Shown: positions 18,378 through 28,900 of the stretch, piece after piece
Position numbering within the stretch: the stretch's first letter is position 1
Layout: each line of letters begins with the position of its first letter
Assembly (NCBI GenBank): GCA_021740645.1
Contig: JAIOZL010000007.1
Span: 1 to 64,000, forward strand
Direction: 5' to 3'
From: Bacteroidales bacterium
GTDB lineage: Bacteria > Bacteroidota > Bacteroidia > Bacteroidales > JAADJA01
DNA length: 64,000 bases
The notes under the pieces: generated by a model
Told to the model about the DNA's origin: nothing
The model's database searches: none
What the model saw: only the letters and a program-made list of their open reading frames with translations
Program-made: the position numbers and the translations under genes

Positions 18378-21300
18378 CTAACCATCAAACCTTGGAAATT
18401 CGATAGTAAATGTGGTTCCTTTTCCTTCTTTTGATTCAAAACTAATTTTTCCGCTTGAATTGGTAATAATGTTTTTCACCATTGCCAAGCCTAAACCCAT
18501 TCCTCCTGATTTTGTTGTAAAATTCGGAGAAAAAACCTTTGCCTTCTGATCATCAGGAATTCCTTTACCTGAATCGGTAAATGATATCAAATGGACTTTA
18601 TCATCAGAAACTATCTTGATGCTGATAAGACCATTGTCATTATTGCCGATAGCCTGGAGAGAGTTTTTAATAAGATTATTAAAAACCCTGAGTAATTGCT
18701 CTTTATCACCAAATATCATACAGGAATTTGTTTGCCTGAATTCGAATTCGATATTTGGGGAAATGTCTTTATACAAATCGATGGCATTAGAAATAACCTC
18801 GATTAAATTAACTTCGGCAAAATTAGACCTTGGCATTTTTGCAAAATCAGAGAATTCTGTAGCAATGATTGAAAGTGAGTTAATTTGTTCAACAATAGTT
18901 CTGGTAAATCTCTTCAGGCGATCGTCCCAATCAGGAGACTTTTCATCCCAGGCCTTTTGAAGATATTGCACACTTAATTTCATGGGAGTGAGTGGGTTTT
19001 TGATCTCATGTGCTATCTGTTTTGCCATTTCCCGCCAGGCACTTTCTCGTTCCGATTTTGCCAGTAACTGAACGCTTGAAGCTAATTCATCTACCATGCG
19101 ATTGTATTCAACAACCAGGCTACCTATTTCGTCATTCTTTGACCAGGCAATTTTTTCTTCCGATTTACCCAGTTTCAGTTGACTGATTTTTTCACGCAAC
19201 AATTGTAGTGGTTTGGTAATGTAATTCGAAATTATTAAAGCAATATAGATAGCCACCGCAATTAAAATCACATAAATATTTATAAATGCTACTAAAAAAT
19301 CAGAAATTTCCTTAGTCAATTCTTCTTGCTTGGCAAAATAGGGAAGATTAATATAGCCTATAAGGTTATTGTTTACGTTTATAAAAGGGAGATATGCAGA
19401 TAAAAATGGATACTCCGCAATTTTTTCTTCATGAATGAAAAGTGAAGCTTTTTTATAATTCAGATTTTGAAAAGCTTTAGGATCCATTTTATTTGACAAT
19501 AACCTCTTATTAAAAATTTCGCTACGGGATGAGGCCAATAAAGTACCTTCAGGGCTATACAGATTAATATCAGTAAAAAATACAAGTGAGAATTTATACA
19601 ATAAGTCTGATAAATAAAGCTCCATATCTGCAGTTAAAACTGGCTCCTCAGCTAATTTATGTTCGAGTTCAATGAGAACTGAATGTGCTTTCTCGCTGAG
19701 AATGGATTCATTTTTATCCTTATTCAAGGAGATTATATAATATACTGATGAAATCCCAATAAATATAAATGAAGCAAATATTAAGGCTACAATTGAAAAT
19801 TGCAGTCTTTTTTTTAGATTAATCTCTCTAATATTAAACTTATAAGGGGTTTTTAAAAACGACAAAAGGAAAACTGTAAACAACCCAAAAAATATTGAAA
19901 TGTAGGAGAAGGGTGAGACTATATCCAGAAAATTGGGGTTCTTATTACTAATAACCACCGTAAACTGTTCGTTAACTTTGTAAAATAAATGGCTATAATT
20001 GTCAATGCTTCTAAAGTTATCCTTACTACTTTCTTCAGATTGAAAAGCAATCTCCATTGGATAAAAATAGTTCCCATTCCTATAAATCAGTTCGCCATTT
20101 TTATAAAAAGCAAAGGCATACTCCTTCCAAATTGAACGGTCAGAATTTCTACTGTCAATTAAAAGCTCTGGATATCCGAGGCCTCTTGGAATATTTTTAG
20201 AATATAGTTCAACAAATATTTTGACATTTATATTATATGGAGTGAAATCAAAAACAGCAAGATAATTTCCAGTAATGTAGATATAGTCGATTATAAATAG
20301 ATTATTAACACTGGTTGTATTTCCATAATCATTCACCAGGGATTCAAAATATTCAAAACAGTTTACGTTGATATCGTCAGGTTGAACATCTAAAAAAAAC
20401 TTACTATCACATATTGTTATGTACTTATCGTAGTCTTCAAATCCATCGTTAAAATAGATCTCATTGATATAGTTTTTAATATCAGCATCAATTGAATCAG
20501 GTTTGAGTCTATTAATTATTTCCGGATTGGAAAAGATGTTTTCACGAATAAGTGAAATTTTATATTCAAGGAATGGGTCCTGCTGCTCCGATAAGGTTTG
20601 AGCATAAATGATTCGGTTTTCCTTTTCTTTATGGTTGTTTAAGACAAAAAGTAAATATGTGGTAAAGGCCGCAAATAAAAGAATTTGAATAATGCTGAAA
20701 CTAAAGCTTATTTGATCATATTGCGTATTCAATTTTTTTAAATTCCAAACACTTAGTAAAAAAACAAATAGAAAAATATAATTGTAAAGATCATTATCAA
20801 TAAGACAAAAATGCACTGTGGCAGCTGCCACTAAAAAAATGAAAACAATAATTGAATATTTACTGAATGATTTATAAAAGTCAATAATATTAATCATCGG
20901 TTTGAGGCTAGCGAAAATAAAGGAGGATATTAATAGGGAAATGCAAGCAAAAGCTATAAAGCTAAATTCGTTGATGTTGGAGATATAATTTAAATTAAAA
21001 TTTATAGATGAGTTGATTACCAGTGTTTTGACAAGATATATTAAGCCTTCAAATATAGCTAAAATCACAAATAATGTAATGACAGTAATCAGAAGTTTCT
21101 TAAGTTCAGTCTTACTCCCATAAAAAGTTTTTTCCCATTTGAATTTAAAAAATGCAATTGCGATTGAAATCAAGGAAATACTGTTTAACAGTAAATCACC
21201 CAGGGAGGGCAAATATGTTGTGCTTGCAAAGTACTCCGGGCTAAATAATTGCGTAGAATATATATGTTCAGGGTATCTGAAATAGAAAACAAGGGCTCTT

Positions 21301-22064
21301 ACAATAAATACATCCAGCACAAATACAAATACTAGCGACCATTTAAGATTATATACCAATAAAATATGTTTGTATATACAATATAGAAAAGCATGTATAA
21401 ATATGTAAGATAAAAGGAAAAGGAAAATAAAAATGAATTGCATCTTCTTCCCGGGGACTGGTTTAACAGGATAAATAAGTGAAAAAAGGTATTCGCCACC
21501 CTCATTTAGGATTTCATATCCATTTTCATCATAGTTTATTTCAACAACATCAGGCAGGCACTTACTTGATGGAAATTCACTTTTAAGATATTGATTTTGG
21601 TATTGATATTGCGATTTTACTAAATAGGTAACAATGATTTTGAATCCTTCTTTTTGGTTCGATTTAAACAAATAATGACCATTAGATAAAAAGCCTGCTT
21701 CACGAATAAAATTTTGTTCATCAATTAATTCTTCCGAATGAATAGAATTGTCAGACCAATATATTAGGCTATCAAAATAAAAGATGAACAAATTAAGATC
21801 ATTATATTTTTCAATGATGTGGTTTAAATTTTTAAAATAATTTACAGTATCCGAAATATTTTGAGTTTTAATTGCGCACTCATTTAATAATTTATCTAAT
21901 TGTTTTGATTGATAATAAATCTCTTTTTGAAATTTTTTGGTCAATTTTTCCGGAGTGTTTTGAATAAAGAAAAGTGATGAAAATAATAATTCTGTCAAAA
22001 TTGAAATTACCAGCAAAAAAAGGTAAAATTTTATCTTGTTTTTGAATATCAACCTTATAACCAT
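18378..22064 (-). CDS. Large multi-pass sensor histidine kinase (NtrY-like, HAMP + HisKA + HATPase)
   Basis: H-box AKQIAHEIKNPLTPMKLSVQYLQKAW, N-box FNNLIKNSLQAI, G-boxes DSGKGIPDD / GGMGLGLAMVKNI; about 10 or more hydrophobic segments N-terminal. Confidence 0.93.
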   Translation of the reverse strand: MVIRLIFKNKIKFYLFLLVISILTELLFSSLFFIQNTPEKLTKKFQKEIYYQSKQLDKLLNECAIKTQNISDTVNYFKNLNHIIEKYNDLNLFIFYFDSLIYWSDNSIHSEELIDEQNFIREAGFLSNGHYLFKSNQKEGFKIIVTYLVKSQYQYQNQYLKSEFPSSKCLPDVVEINYDENGYEILNEGGEYLFSLIYPVKPVPGKKMQFIFIFLFLLSYIFIHAFLYCIYKHILLVYNLKWSLVFVFVLDVFIVRALVFYFRYPEHIYSTQLFSPEYFASTTYLPSLGDLLLNSISLISIAIAFFKFKWEKTFYGSKTELKKLLITVITLFVILAIFEGLIYLVKTLVINSSINFNLNYISNINEFSFIAFACISLLISSFIFASLKPMINIIDFYKSFSKYSIIVFIFLVAAATVHFCLIDNDLYNYIFLFVFLLSVWNLKKLNTQYDQISFSFSIIQILLFAAFTTYLLFVLNNHKEKENRIIYAQTLSEQQDPFLEYKISLIRENIFSNPEIINRLKPDSIDADIKNYINEIYFNDGFEDYDKYITICDSKFFLDVQPDDINVNCFEYFESLVNDYGNTTSVNNLFIIDYIYITGNYLAVFDFTPYNINVKIFVELYSKNIPRGLGYPELLIDSRNSDRSIWKEYAFAFYKNGELIYRNGNYFYPMEIAFQSEESSKDNFRSIDNYSHLFYKVNEQFTVVISNKNPNFLDIVSPFSYISIFFGLFTVFLLSFLKTPYKFNIREINLKKRLQFSIVALIFASFIFIGISSVYYIISLNKDKNESILSEKAHSVLIELEHKLAEEPVLTADMELYLSDLLYKFSLVFFTDINLYSPEGTLLASSRSEIFNKRLLSNKMDPKAFQNLNYKKASLFIHEEKIAEYPFLSAYLPFINVNNNLIGYINLPYFAKQEELTKEISDFLVAFINIYVILIAVAIYIALIISNYITKPLQLLREKISQLKLGKSEEKIAWSKNDEIGSLVVEYNRMVDELASSVQLLAKSERESAWREMAKQIAHEIKNPLTPMKLSVQYLQKAWDEKSPDWDDRLKRFTRTIVEQINSLSIIATEFSDFAKMPRSNFAEVNLIEVISNAIDLYKDISPNIEFEFRQTNSCMIFGDKEQLLRVFNNLIKNSLQAIGNNDNGLISIKIVSDDKVHLISFTDSGKGIPDDQKAKVFSPNFTTKSGGMGLGLAMVKNIITNSSGKISFESKEGKGTTFTIEFPRFDG

Positions 22065-22193
22065 GTTAAAGCGTATATTTCATTGTATATCTGATAATAA
22101 AAAAGAGCTATTTTAAACATTTCTAACGGTACAAAAGCATAAACCAAGCCATCTTTATCCAAACGGCTTAAAAGTTTATTATACGCTCTAAAA

Positions 22194-23084
22194 TTAGTCA
22201 ATTTCTTTCTTGAAGAGATAAGTTAGGCTAGAGTAATTATGTTTTGTAAATCTTGCAATAATATTTGAAACCAGGCCAGTTAAAATAGCCTTAATAATAT
22301 TTCCCTTTCCATTTTTGTATTTTTCACTCAATATACTTACATAAAATGAATCAAACTTCATAGGTACTCTTCTTTCTAATCGATAATGATGATCTTTAAA
22401 AAGCCGCCATATTTGCTTTGGAGAGAAATGGTATACGTGCCTTGGTAAATCATAAGCTGCCCAATGCTCACGATATTTTTTTGCATCATAAGAGGCAAAA
22501 TTAGGCACTGCAATAATTAGAGTCCCATTATCTTTGAGAAGTCTGGATATTTGTTTTATTCGGTCTTGTATATCGTAAACATGTTCTAATACATGCCACA
22601 TGGTAATAATATCAAAACTCTTAGGTGGTAGGATATTGAGTGAAGGTTCATCCAAAATATCTATTTTATATTTTTCTATAGATACTTTTCTGGCTAATTC
22701 ATTTGGTTCAACTCCTGTTACCTTGTAGCCATTTTGTGCGACAGCAAATAAAAACTCTCCGGAACCTGAACCAATATCTAAAATAGCTCCCTGGGTATTA
22801 ATCTTTTTTATGAGTTGAATTTTTCGAGTAATAGTATAAGTTCGTATAGCTTTATATAGTTTATTAATTATTCCTTTACTCGTATTCGTGTGAGAAATAT
22901 AATCAGGAGATGTATAATATTTATCAATGTTTGATCTTTCAGGTCGTGGATTCGTAAACCTTAATCCGCATTCCGCACACTCATCAATTTTAAATTCTTC
23001 TTGCGACAGAAAATAATCCTTGGTAATAATAAATTCTTTAAACTGTTTACTTCCGCAAACCTGACATTTATAAATATGCTCCAT
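22194..23084 (-). CDS. Class I SAM-dependent methyltransferase with N-terminal zinc-binding Cys pairs
   Basis: CQVCGSKQF..CAECGLRF, ILDIGSGSGEFL (motif I), ITMWHVLEHVYD. Confidence 0.92.
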   Translation of the reverse strand: MEHIYKCQVCGSKQFKEFIITKDYFLSQEEFKIDECAECGLRFTNPRPERSNIDKYYTSPDYISHTNTSKGIINKLYKAIRTYTITRKIQLIKKINTQGAILDIGSGSGEFLFAVAQNGYKVTGVEPNELARKVSIEKYKIDILDEPSLNILPPKSFDIITMWHVLEHVYDIQDRIKQISRLLKDNGTLIIAVPNFASYDAKKYREHWAAYDLPRHVYHFSPKQIWRLFKDHHYRLERRVPMKFDSFYVSILSEKYKNGKGNIIKAILTGLVSNIIARFTKHNYSSLTYLFKKEID

Positions 23085-23092
23085 TCTATGGT

Positions 23093-23108
23093 TGTTTCAC
23101 GTGAAACT
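23093..23108. promoter_or_regulatory. parS-like ParB-binding palindrome TGTTTCACGTGAAACT
   Basis: 15/16 match to the parS consensus TGTTTCACGTGAAACA; 14-bp perfect palindrome; in the 29-bp gap between the methyltransferase and mnmG. Confidence 0.8.
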
Positions 23109-23113
23109 GTAAT

Positions 23114-24988
23114 TTATTTTCCCAGATAAACTGTTAATACAGATATATCAGAAGGTGAAATTCCTGCTATTCTAGAAGCTTGACCAATAGTATCCGGTCT
23201 CAGTTTCGTAAGTTTTTCTCTGGCCTCATATGATAATGACTTTAGGGCAAAATAATCTAAATCTGGTTTCAGCTTGAATTGATCAAGTTTTCCAAGTTTA
23301 ACAGCTACTTCCTGCTCTTTTTCAATATATCCACCATACTTAATTCTAATTTCTGCCTCTTGCAGTACATCACTGATTATCGATTTATCAAAAGTTTGAA
23401 TAAATCGGTATAAGGGCTCATATTCAATTGAAATATCTTCAATTGAAACCTGAGGGCGCAAAATTAGATTTACCAGCCTGGTTTTTTGACTTAAGGGAGA
23501 AGTATTCGTTTTTTCAAGAATATTAAAAGCATCCTTTGGAGAAATACTTTCCATATTCAGGAATTTGATTAATTTCTCTATACTCTCAAGTTTCTTTTTA
23601 ACTATTTCAAAGCGATCATTTCCAGCCAGGCCAATATTCCCTGACCGCTCGGTCAATCTGATATCTGCATTGTTTTGTCTCAATAGTATACGATATTCAG
23701 CCCTTGAAGTAAACATACGGTACGGTTCATCAACTCCCTTATTTACCAAGTCATCAACCAAAACACCAATATATGCTTCAGATCGAGATAGCACAAATGA
23801 CTCCTTATCATTTATTTTCAAATGTGCATTAATTCCAGCTATTATTCCTTGTGCCGCGGCTTCCTCATAACCAGTAGTACCATTAATTTGTCCGGCAAAA
23901 TAAAGGCGCTCAATCCTTCTGGTCTCTAAGGTATTTTTTAACTGAACGGGATAAAAAAAGTCGTATTCAATTGCATATCCAGGTCTGAAAATCTTCGCAT
24001 TCTCAAACCCTTCTATATTCTGAAGCGCTTCATATTGGATGTAATCCGGTAAGGAAGATGAAAACCCATTTATGTAATATTCGATTGAGTCTCTTCCTTC
24101 AGGTTCAACAAATAACTGATGATAGTTTTTATCAGTAAACCTATCTATTTTATCTTCAATAGAGGGGCAGTATCTTGGTCCAATTCCTTCAATTCTACCA
24201 TTAAACATTGGTGAATCATTAAAGCCTTTTTTTAAGATATCATGCACTTTTTGACTAGTGTAAGCCATGTAACAATTTCGCTGATCTGTTAATCCTGGTG
24301 TATCTGTGAAACTAAACTTTCCGGGGTTTTCATCCCCTGGCTGTACAGCTAATTTAGAAAAGTCGATTGTTCGTCCATCAACTCTAACAGGAGTTCCGGT
24401 TTTCATTCTATCTGACTCAAACCCGAGTTTCTTGAGATTCTCAGTTAATCCCGTAACTGCTTTCTCAGCAATCCTGCCCCCACCAAATTGCTTTCTCCCT
24501 ATGTGTATAACGCCATTTAGAAAAGTTCCATTAGTTAAGATGACAGATTTAGATAAAATTTCATGGCCCATTTGCGTTTTAACTCCAATTATCCTTTTAT
24601 CTTTTACAAGTAAACCAATTACTACATCCTGCCAAAAGTCAAGGTTAGGAATTCCTTCCAAAATTTTTCTCCACTCCATCGAAAACAGCATCCTGTCGCT
24701 TTGCGCCCGAGGACTCCACATAGCAGGACCCTTTGACTTATTCAACATCCGGAACTGAATCATCGTTCTGTCGGTAACGATACCTGAATATCCTCCTAGC
24801 GCATCTATCTCACGAACCATTTGTCCCTTTGCTATTCCGCCCATGGCAGGATTACAAGACATCTGGGCAATATTAGCCATATTCATGGTAATGAGTAGTG
24901 TTGCGCTACTCATATTAGCGGCCGCTGCTGATGCTTCGCAACCAGCATGTCCACCACCCACAACTATAACATCATATGTTTTAAACAT
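23114..24988 (-). CDS. mnmG: tRNA uridine-5-carboxymethylaminomethyl(34) synthesis enzyme MnmG (GidA)
   Basis: DVIVVGGGHAGCEAS FAD motif, CNPAMGGIAKG, GRKQFGGGR, FTSRAEYRILLRQNNADIRLT. Start set at internal ATG; the track start is an alternative codon. Confidence 0.98.
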   Translation of the reverse strand: MFKTYDVIVVGGGHAGCEASAAAANMSSATLLITMNMANIAQMSCNPAMGGIAKGQMVREIDALGGYSGIVTDRTMIQFRMLNKSKGPAMWSPRAQSDRMLFSMEWRKILEGIPNLDFWQDVVIGLLVKDKRIIGVKTQMGHEILSKSVILTNGTFLNGVIHIGRKQFGGGRIAEKAVTGLTENLKKLGFESDRMKTGTPVRVDGRTIDFSKLAVQPGDENPGKFSFTDTPGLTDQRNCYMAYTSQKVHDILKKGFNDSPMFNGRIEGIGPRYCPSIEDKIDRFTDKNYHQLFVEPEGRDSIEYYINGFSSSLPDYIQYEALQNIEGFENAKIFRPGYAIEYDFFYPVQLKNTLETRRIERLYFAGQINGTTGYEEAAAQGIIAGINAHLKINDKESFVLSRSEAYIGVLVDDLVNKGVDEPYRMFTSRAEYRILLRQNNADIRLTERSGNIGLAGNDRFEIVKKKLESIEKLIKFLNMESISPKDAFNILEKTNTSPLSQKTRLVNLILRPQVSIEDISIEYEPLYRFIQTFDKSIISDVLQEAEIRIKYGGYIEKEQEVAVKLGKLDQFKLKPDLDYFALKSLSYEAREKLTKLRPDTIGQASRIAGISPSDISVLTVYLGK

Positions 24989-24996
24989 TACCAATA

Positions 24997-25012
24997 TGTT
25001 TCACGTGAAACT
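24997..25012. promoter_or_regulatory. parS-like ParB-binding palindrome TGTTTCACGTGAAACT
   Basis: 16-mer identical to that at 23093-23108; lies between the ybeY stop and the mnmG start. Confidence 0.8.
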
Positions 25013-25034
25013 AACGAACTTTTCTGAGAATTTT

Positions 25035-25463
25035 TTACACGAGCAAAGATAGGTAATAATCTTCCTTTTTGCGCATCATTTCGGCCTCTTCCGCAGTTTT
25101 ATCATCATATCCCATAAGGTGCAAAATACCATGAATCATTACCCGATGCAGTTCGTTAACAAAAGTTGTGCGGAATTGTTTTGCGTTTTCTTTAACGCGA
25201 GGTATACTTATATAAATTTCGCCTGAGATTTCCTTTGTGTTCTCCGACTGTTCAAAAGTGATTACATCGGTCAAAGTTTTATGGCTTAAGTATCTGACAT
25301 TCAAATCATAAAGATATTTATCTGAGGAGAAAATAAAATTAATTTTTCTCAAATCTAGATTCTCTTTTGCAATTGAATCAGCAATCCAAGTACGAATTTT
25401 ATTTTTGTTTCTAAGAAGAAAATTAATCTCTTCAACAAAAAACAAGATATTCTTTCTATTCAC
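25035..25463 (-). CDS. ybeY: rRNA maturation RNase YbeY
   Basis: HRVMIHGILHLMGYDDKT (HGxLHLxGYDH-type zinc motif); GTG start. Confidence 0.95.
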   Translation of the reverse strand: MNRKNILFFVEEINFLLRNKNKIRTWIADSIAKENLDLRKINFIFSSDKYLYDLNVRYLSHKTLTDVITFEQSENTKEISGEIYISIPRVKENAKQFRTTFVNELHRVMIHGILHLMGYDDKTAEEAEMMRKKEDYYLSLLV

Positions 25464-25478
25464 TTGTTAATTAGTGGT

Positions 25479-25970
25479 TTACTGCTCTATTTTTTGTTGA
25501 GATTGCGGAGTACTATATTCCTTGAACTTTTCCATTCTATCAATAGAGGTTTCAATGTTAATGCTGGAAATCCTAAATCCAATTTTGATTTCATTTCCTT
25601 TTTCATTGAAACTAATATCATCAGCCAAAGACTTAATTAGAAAGAGTCCCCGTCCTGGAAATGTTTTTTCCTTTCCATCATCTTTCACATTAGGTATAAT
25701 TGAAGGGTTAAAACCTTCTCCTTCATCCCTAACACTAAAAGCAATGCCTGTTGCGGATCTTTCCATTTGAATGGTGATCTTTTTTTCAGGAACATTTTTA
25801 TTTCCGTGTATTAATGCATTATGGAAGGCTTCTGTTAATGACACAGTAACACAACCGATGTAGTTGTGATTTAATTTATACAAATCACACACATCTTCGA
25901 TCATTTGTTCAAGCTGGTTAATGCTTTCGGCAACCGATCGTAAACTTAAAATTTTTTGTTCGTTTTTCAT
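25479..25970 (-). CDS. Anti-sigma regulatory factor-like ATP-binding protein (RsbW/HATPase_c_2 type)
   Basis: SLTEAFHNALIHGNK, VRDEGEGFNP, GRGLFLIKSLADD motifs. Confidence 0.88.
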   Translation of the reverse strand: MKNEQKILSLRSVAESINQLEQMIEDVCDLYKLNHNYIGCVTVSLTEAFHNALIHGNKNVPEKKITIQMERSATGIAFSVRDEGEGFNPSIIPNVKDDGKEKTFPGRGLFLIKSLADDISFNEKGNEIKIGFRISSINIETSIDRMEKFKEYSTPQSQQKIEQ

Positions 25971-28900
25971 TGTCCTAATAATTCATCAAAGTTAAAAAAG
26001 TACTGGTCTACTTTCTTTTTGTAAAATGGTTGTAACGCTGGTGGAACCGTTCTTAAAAATTCCACTTCGTTTTTATGTACCCTCTTATACTTAAATATTT
26101 CTTCAGGGTTACGAGAAAAACTATTTTTTGATTCTACTGATTCACGCTTCTCATCCTTTTCACGCTCAAGCTCTGCTTTTTCTGATTTTAGTAGGCGTGT
26201 AAGTATCTGTTTTTGGCGATCCAATGTTTCCTTAGTAATTAATTTATTCACCAGGTCGGATTCAGACTTTTCCATTTCATTCATAATTCTTTTGAGCTCT
26301 TTGCTACTACCGAATTCTCCATCTTTCTCAAGCTGTTCAGACATTTCACGTAGTTGATTCCGTATATATTCCTGCTGGGCTGCCGAGCGGGCCAACTGTT
26401 CACTTAAAGATTGACCGCTTTTACCTTGTCCCTGTTGTTTCTTACCACCATCATTCTTTTTCCCAGACTTCATTTGATCTATTTGCTTATTCAGCTGTTC
26501 TTGCAATTTTCGCAAAGATTGTATTGAACCTTGACCCTGACCTGGTTTAGGCATACTGCTTTTACAAGAACCATTACTAGGCATGGCCATCATTTGCTGC
26601 ATTTGATTCAGGGTTTCTGATAGCATCAATGCTAAATTGTTAATGGATGTCATGCTATACTGTTGCTTAACAGAGGCTTGACCAGTCCTTCGGTTAGTTA
26701 AGGCTTCAATGCCTTCATTTAGATTTTTAGTTATTGTCGTCAGCTCTTGCGTTACGAAAGGTTGTATCATAATTTGCCGCTTACTAAGTGCATATAATGA
26801 ATCTTCTACGACCTTCAGATCATCCTTTAAGTTTTTCTGTTCCTGAATTAATCCCGTGTATTGAGGATTGTTAATATTAATCTCATTTGTTCGGTTAATT
26901 AACTCTTCCTGGTTAAATGATAATTGTATCAAGTTTTCAAGAATAGTTCTTAAAGCTACAATATCCTCTGCCATCCCTTCAGATATCAAATCTTGCTGCA
27001 TTTTTAATAAAGATTGAGCCATTTTACTCATCGATTCTGAAGTCTTTTTTTGAGATTCCGCGGCTTTATTTCGCTTTTCCTTTTCAAGTTGTTGTTGGCT
27101 ATCCTCCATTTCTTCACTAATTTGCTCCTGATCTTCCTTCAATTCATCAAAATCATTCGGTTGTTCCATCTCCTCATTCATCTTATTCAAGTCTTCCAGC
27201 TCTTTTTTCACATCATCGAATTCCTCAGCTATTTTTCCTTGTTCCTCTTTTATTTCTTCAAGTGGGTTATCCTTTTTCTGAGTATCTGTGCTCAACTCCT
27301 CCTGTTTCTTAGCCAATTCGTATAGTTTATCAATTGTTTCATCCAGTTTTTGCTCAAACTCAAGCTGTTTGAATAATTCCAGGTTTCGGTCCAGGGCTTT
27401 TTCTAACTCTTCATTGGTTAACTTCATATCATCCAACAGTTCATCCACCTTTTCTTTGTCTGCTTCTTCCATTAATTTTTGCAACTCATCAAATAACTTC
27501 TTTAATTCTTCATTTTGCACTAACTTTTCAAATAATTCTTCTAGTTGCTTTTGTTTCTCTAATATAGATTCATCAATTTCTTTATACTGTTGTTCCTTTT
27601 GTGATTTTGTGATATTTTCTTTCTGTATATCTTCAATTTTGTTCTCCAAAGCTTGCTGTTGTTGAAGCAAGTCGCGTATTTGCTCCTTATCCTCCCAATT
27701 CAATTCTTTTTTATCAATTAATTTTTTCTGAATTTTCTCAACTTTATTCTGTAAGTCTCTAATATCTTTAATGGTTTCTTCTATCTCATCCTTTATCTTG
27801 TCGTTTGACTTCTCTTTTTCCTCATTAACTTCTTTTAGATCAGGAATTTTAAGAACTTTGACATTCGACTTTGTCGCTTTAAATCCATTAATCTGATCGT
27901 TATCGAAAACTTCGAAATAATAGGATAAAGCTTTTGCAGCAGGAATTGCTAATGAAGTAAAATCGAAATGATAGAAAAACTCCTGAGATGTTCCAAATTT
28001 ATTCAATAAAATTGTTTCCTGCAAAACATTGGATTCGTTTTCCGTATTTATTACAAACCTTAAACTGGAAAAACCATAATCATCTTGAATTGCACCATTA
28101 AAATATAACTGGTTACTAAAAATTGAGTCTTGATACTCATCAATAAAAATTTGAGGATACCTATCAGGTAACACTCCCAAAGTATAAGACAATGAATCCG
28201 GACTATCGATAAACTGGTTGGAAGATGAAATAGAATAAACATAGTCTTTAAAGAATCGATCACTATAAGAAAATTTACCAATTTTACCTGGTTTTAAAAC
28301 AATGGTGCTATCAAAATGCAAATAAACTTTCTCTGTATTCTCTGTTGTAAAAATCCAGGTTACTTTGCTACCTTCTGGAACAATATGGTCACCAATATTA
28401 CGAATCACCTCATCCTGCTTACCTGTATATTCCGGGTAATCTAATTCCACCTCAAAATCAATGATAACGGGCTTAGGTAGAACTTTGAGGTTATAAACGC
28501 CTGAAGTATATGGCTCAGAAATAAGTTGGAAATTCGTCCCCTCTTGTACATTATTAAAAATATGCGAAAACTTATTATGACCTAGTTTATTAAGCTTGAT
28601 CATCATATTATCAAGCCGTAAAAATACTTTCTCAGGCAGCACCTCTCCTTTCGCCTTTACAGATAGTTCATAATCGCTGTACTGCATTACCTCCAGCTTT
28701 TCATTGGTGATGATCAAGTCAAATGGTAGCTCAACTTCATATTCCGATGCATAATGAATTAAGCGATCAGCTGGATCGGTAATAATCTTTGGACTTGCCA
28801 GAAAGATCACTAATAAAACCGAAACAGGTATGATTAAATACCTCAAGTACCTTTTATTAACCCGAAAATTTACAGCAGCCTGAAAAGGGATCGGTTTCAA

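Noticed and set aside
24306-24758. 150-aa + strand ORF
   Set aside because: Antisense to the highly conserved mnmG coding sequence
27050-27665. Two + strand ORFs (91 and 125 aa, Ser/Phe/Leu-rich)
   Set aside because: Antisense to the DUF4175 coiled-coil region; composition is the mirror of Glu/Lys/Gln codons
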